A stretch of DNA of 18,053 nt from Planctomycetota bacterium (lineage in GTDB: Bacteria > Planctomycetota > Phycisphaerae > Sedimentisphaerales > Anaerohalosphaeraceae): assembly GCA_030637065.1 (NCBI GenBank), contig DAOVVQ010000042.1, positions 1 to 18,053 on the forward strand. Reading direction: 5' to 3'. Under the pieces are notes generated by a model. That model had not been told where the DNA came from, did not search any database, and saw only the letters and a list, made by a program, of their open reading frames with translations. Made by a program: the position numbers and the translations under genes. Shown here piece by piece: positions 15,323 through 18,053 of the stretch (within the stretch, counting starts at the first letter, position 1; every line of letters starts with the position of its first letter).

Positions 15323-18053
15323 TGAGTAAGATGACTTTTTCATATTCCCGGATGTCGCTAAGAGCGATCTGTTGTTTCGTTCTCTGCATGGCCCCTCTGG
15401 CCTTCGGTCAGGTTACGTATACATTCGAGGGTGGCGTCCCAGCCGAATGGAGCACTGTCGGCGGCGGCATATTGAGCACCTCTCCTTCGCATTTCAAGGA
15501 AGGGACCGATTCGCTTAAGTGGAGTTGGGTTGCCGGTTCGACGGCTCGCTTGAATGACCCGACGAATCTGGCAGTTGCTGAGGGGATAAAGCTGTGGATC
15601 TATAACGAAACCGCCATAGAAGATGAATTGACATTTTATATCGGGGCAGAGTCGGAAGTTGGGGCGGGTTTGTCGCGGTATAGCTTCACGTTTGGACTGA
15701 ATTTCACGGGCTGGCGGGCGGCGTGGATGCACTTCAGCGAGGACGCCGCAAATCCTGCGTGGACAGGCGATACGGCAATGGATGTGATTTATATCGAAAC
15801 GCCTTTGGTCGGCGGAGGGGATATTTATCTCGATCTTTTCGAATTGGCTGACAGCATTGCGAGTGACAGATCGCGTGATTACCAGGTACCTTTCGTTAAT
15901 GCCGGGCATCAGAGTCTGACGGATCATTGGCAGCATACATATAAATGGAGTCAACAGGAGCCTAATGATGTTGCACCGGCGACAGTGACGCCTTCGCAGT
16001 CCGCTGCTTTTGGCGAGATCAAGCGACGGTACCTGGCTTTTCTGGTTGCGGACGGGGGGCTTTTGCCCGGTCCAGGTGACAGTGACGCCATGATCGCAAG
16101 AAAGCATTCGCTGGAAAGGCGGATCGATAATCGCCTGGCACTATACGATTCGTATAATATAGTTTATGACAGCAATAGTGTGACCGGTGTGGGGCTTTTC
16201 TGCAGAAACTCTGAGCATTCACCTCAGGTAGCGGACGATTTCGGCGAAGATGTCCTGTTTCCATTGGCGCTGGATTATGTTCTCAGGGGAAATGTGCTAA
16301 GCCGTGATAAGTTCCTGGCCGGTCTCGATCACATGCACGATCAGGGTTGGGCCCAGGGCAGCGCAATGGGGTCACTGGATCACCAGCAGAATAATATTGC
16401 CGGCTGGCTAAGCGGCGTCTTCCTGATGTGGGATGAACTTTCGGGCGTGCAGAAGGACTATGTTGCCGGGTCGCTTGGCTGGTACTCGGAATTCGGCGAG
16501 GTATATCTGCGTCCGTTCGAACATGCAGGCACGACGGCGGACCGGTTCATGAGCATCGAGATTCCGCGTCTGGTGCGTATCCTGCTAATGGATGACAGCC
16601 CTGAAAAGGTCCGCGATATGCAGAACTTTGTCGAGTGGCTTGGCAATGCCTATGGTCCCACCGGCGGGTGGGCGGGAACTGTCAAGCCGGATTATGTGGG
16701 TTATCATCATTTGGGTATCCAGTCGCATTCCTATGTTCCACATGCGTTACACGCGGCGGCTCTTACGGTTTATCTGCTAAGCGAGACCGAGTTTGCAGTT
16801 GATAGCGAAGCGATGGAGTCTGTAAGGCAGTGGCTGTTGTCATATAGGCTGTATGTGAACAAATACGATCATAACATCGGTATCGGGGGCAGGACCGGCG
16901 GGAAAAATTTCGATTCTCTGATCGAGACACTGCCTGCTTATGCCTATTTGGCACTGGCCGAATCCGATCCGAGCACTTCGGAGATGGCGGCTGTTTTCAA
17001 ACGTCTTTATGATACGAGCCATCCCGCCGTGATTGATATGTGGTCCGATTCGTCAACTACAGCCAGCAAGATGTGGGTAAATACGCTCGGCGCCATCGAA
17101 TTAATGGAGCAGGTCAATGCTTTGCCGATCGCACCGGAAGTTACAGCCACCGGCAACTGGTCGTGGAACTGGGCAGCGCTTATGGTCCAGCGACGAGAAG
17201 AATGGATGTCGAGTGTTAAAGGCTGGAGCAGGTATGTCCTGAACTATGAATCTTCGAAATCCACGAATAAACCCGGCTGGAATCAAAGCAGCGGCGGACT
17301 GCAGATAATACCGTCAGAGGGCAGATTGGCCGCCGGGTATGATCTGGAGAGGGGATGGGATTGGAATCGTTACCCGGGCACAACGTCTGTCTCTTCAGAT
17401 CATTACGATCTTGCAGCGAAAGATGACCGGTATTTCACGGATGAAGGTTTCGTAGGCGGCCTTAGCCTGAATGAAGACAACGGGCTGTTTGCCATGTCGC
17501 TGCATGACGACTTATACGGGCTGGATCTGAGCGCCAAAAAGAGCTTCTTTTTCTTCGATGATATTATCGTATGCCTGGGTTCGGACATCAGTGAAACCAG
17601 CGGAAGCGGGGCGGTCGAGACGACGCTATTCCAGGGGATATTGCCGGCGCCGTCGGAGGCAATTTATGACAACTCCCCATCGCCGGTTACGAGCTTTCCC
17701 TATACGCGTGATTATAGCGGTAGCGGCGCGGTATGGCTGATGGATGCTTTTGGCAATGGGTACTATGTTGCTGACCGCAATTCGCTGAAGATACGCAAGC
17801 AGTTCCAGCAATCTCCCAAGCCAAACGGCGTTGAACTCGGCAACGGAGATGCGGCCCTGGCGTGGATCGACCATGGCGTTTCGCCGAGCACGGCGGAATA
17901 TGAATATGCCGTTGGGGTCCAAACCACTGTCGGTCAAATTGAAAGCTTTGCAGCCAATCCTACCTATAATGTCATGCGAAAGGACGCTCTGGCACATGTC
18001 GCTGAGGATTCGCTGACATCAACAATCGGATATGCGGTATTCGACGCTTCGGC
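15322..18053 (+). CDS. Chondroitin sulfate ABC lyase-like PL8 polysaccharide lyase (partial, 3' end outside the window)
   Basis: An open frame of 910 codons runs to the window edge. A signal peptide (about 1-31) is followed by a Lyase_N-type carbohydrate-binding jelly roll (about 33-190: GILSTSPSHFKEGTDSLKWSW), an alpha-toroid catalytic domain (about 200-560) and the beta super-sandwich. From remembered Proteus chondroitinase ABC I, matching segments are GYHHLGIQSHSYVP (H463 and Y471 as candidates for catalytic His and Tyr), GIGGRTG (R524), YDLERGWDWNRYPGTT (E676 candidate) and AVETTLFQ. The enzyme would beta-eliminate uronic-acid linkages in chondroitin or dermatan sulfate, giving unsaturated disaccharides, outside the cytoplasm. 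GGAGGT at 15307-15312 lies 9 bases before ATG 15322, which overlaps the previous stop (TAATG). The paralogous remnant at 7247-7512 shows what the missing C-terminus probably looks like, perhaps including a dockerin. Hyaluronan or other uronic-acid polymers are alternative substrates. Confidence 0.9.
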   Translation, partial: MSKMTFSYSRMSLRAICCFVLCMAPLAFGQVTYTFEGGVPAEWSTVGGGILSTSPSHFKEGTDSLKWSWVAGSTARLNDPTNLAVAEGIKLWIYNETAIEDELTFYIGAESEVGAGLSRYSFTFGLNFTGWRAAWMHFSEDAANPAWTGDTAMDVIYIETPLVGGGDIYLDLFELADSIASDRSRDYQVPFVNAGHQSLTDHWQHTYKWSQQEPNDVAPATVTPSQSAAFGEIKRRYLAFLVADGGLLPGPGDSDAMIARKHSLERRIDNRLALYDSYNIVYDSNSVTGVGLFCRNSEHSPQVADDFGEDVLFPLALDYVLRGNVLSRDKFLAGLDHMHDQGWAQGSAMGSLDHQQNNIAGWLSGVFLMWDELSGVQKDYVAGSLGWYSEFGEVYLRPFEHAGTTADRFMSIEIPRLVRILLMDDSPEKVRDMQNFVEWLGNAYGPTGGWAGTVKPDYVGYHHLGIQSHSYVPHALHAAALTVYLLSETEFAVDSEAMESVRQWLLSYRLYVNKYDHNIGIGGRTGGKNFDSLIETLPAYAYLALAESDPSTSEMAAVFKRLYDTSHPAVIDMWSDSSTTASKMWVNTLGAIELMEQVNALPIAPEVTATGNWSWNWAALMVQRREEWMSSVKGWSRYVLNYESSKSTNKPGWNQSSGGLQIIPSEGRLAAGYDLERGWDWNRYPGTTSVSSDHYDLAAKDDRYFTDEGFVGGLSLNEDNGLFAMSLHDDLYGLDLSAKKSFFFFDDIIVCLGSDISETSGSGAVETTLFQGILPAPSEAIYDNSPSPVTSFPYTRDYSGSGAVWLMDAFGNGYYVADRNSLKIRKQFQQSPKPNGVELGNGDAALAWIDHGVSPSTAEYEYAVGVQTTVGQIESFAANPTYNVMRKDALAHVAEDSLTSTIGYAVFDAS

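Noticed and set aside
15358..16107. A 249-codon open frame on the reverse strand, with similar long reverse frames at 10185-10931 and 6591-7436.
   Set aside because: They lie antisense to clear genes or to the pseudogene and intergenic DNA, are rich in Arg/Pro/His as expected from shadow frames of GC-rich genes, and show no recognisable motif.

Overview
The window looks like a chromosomal piece of an anaerobic, polysaccharide-degrading planctomycete, most likely of the class Phycisphaerae. The reasons are secreted enzymes ending in dockerin-like EF-hand modules with a C-x5-W-C insertion, a secreted PQQ-type propeller carrying a methyltransferase-like insert, and a Tat-exported sulfatase. This placement rests on protein style, not on a marker gene. 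No CRISPR array, rRNA or IS element is visible.

Left part (1-3065). The 5' end of guaB (IMP dehydrogenase) runs leftward out of the window from its own promoter. An intact tRNA-Ser(UGA) gene, also leftward, lies at 2851-2935. Between them sits an AT-rich segment of about 2.3 kb. It is bounded by a perfect 29-bp direct repeat (553-581 and 2831-2859) made of the tRNA 3' end plus its downstream flank, and each copy is followed by a similar leftward terminator. This is the footprint of insertion at a tRNA 3' end. The cargo is a two-gene operon resembling an AbiE type IV toxin-antitoxin/abortive-infection pair: a winged-helix AbiEi-like protein and an AbiEii-like nucleotidyltransferase, overlapping by 4 nt. 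Its promoter is packed with five copies of an 8-bp operator half-site. No integrase is present.

Middle (3177-6616). A promoter drives a 506-residue protein that fuses a DoxX-like four-helix membrane domain to a TIM-barrel domain related to aldo/keto reductases. A strong promoter with a leader of about 330 nt then precedes a Tat-exported family S1 sulfatase.

Right part (6813-18053). This is an apparent operon for glycosaminoglycan or similar sulfated-polysaccharide breakdown. Its first gene is a broken chimera: the N-terminus of a beta-helix protein joined to the C-terminus of a chondroitin-lyase paralogue and half a dockerin, with a frameshift. Then come three large secreted proteins: a 1685-residue PQQ-propeller/methyltransferase-like/malectin/dockerin protein, a roughly 900-residue Asp-box (BNR) propeller with dockerin, and a chondroitin ABC lyase-like PL8 enzyme running off the right edge. 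TAATG stop/start overlaps suggest translational coupling of the last three. Together with the sulfatase the cluster would desulfate and cleave chondroitin/dermatan sulfate or a related polymer outside the cytoplasm.

Functions are inferred from motifs read by eye and from remembered family sequences. No database search was run.
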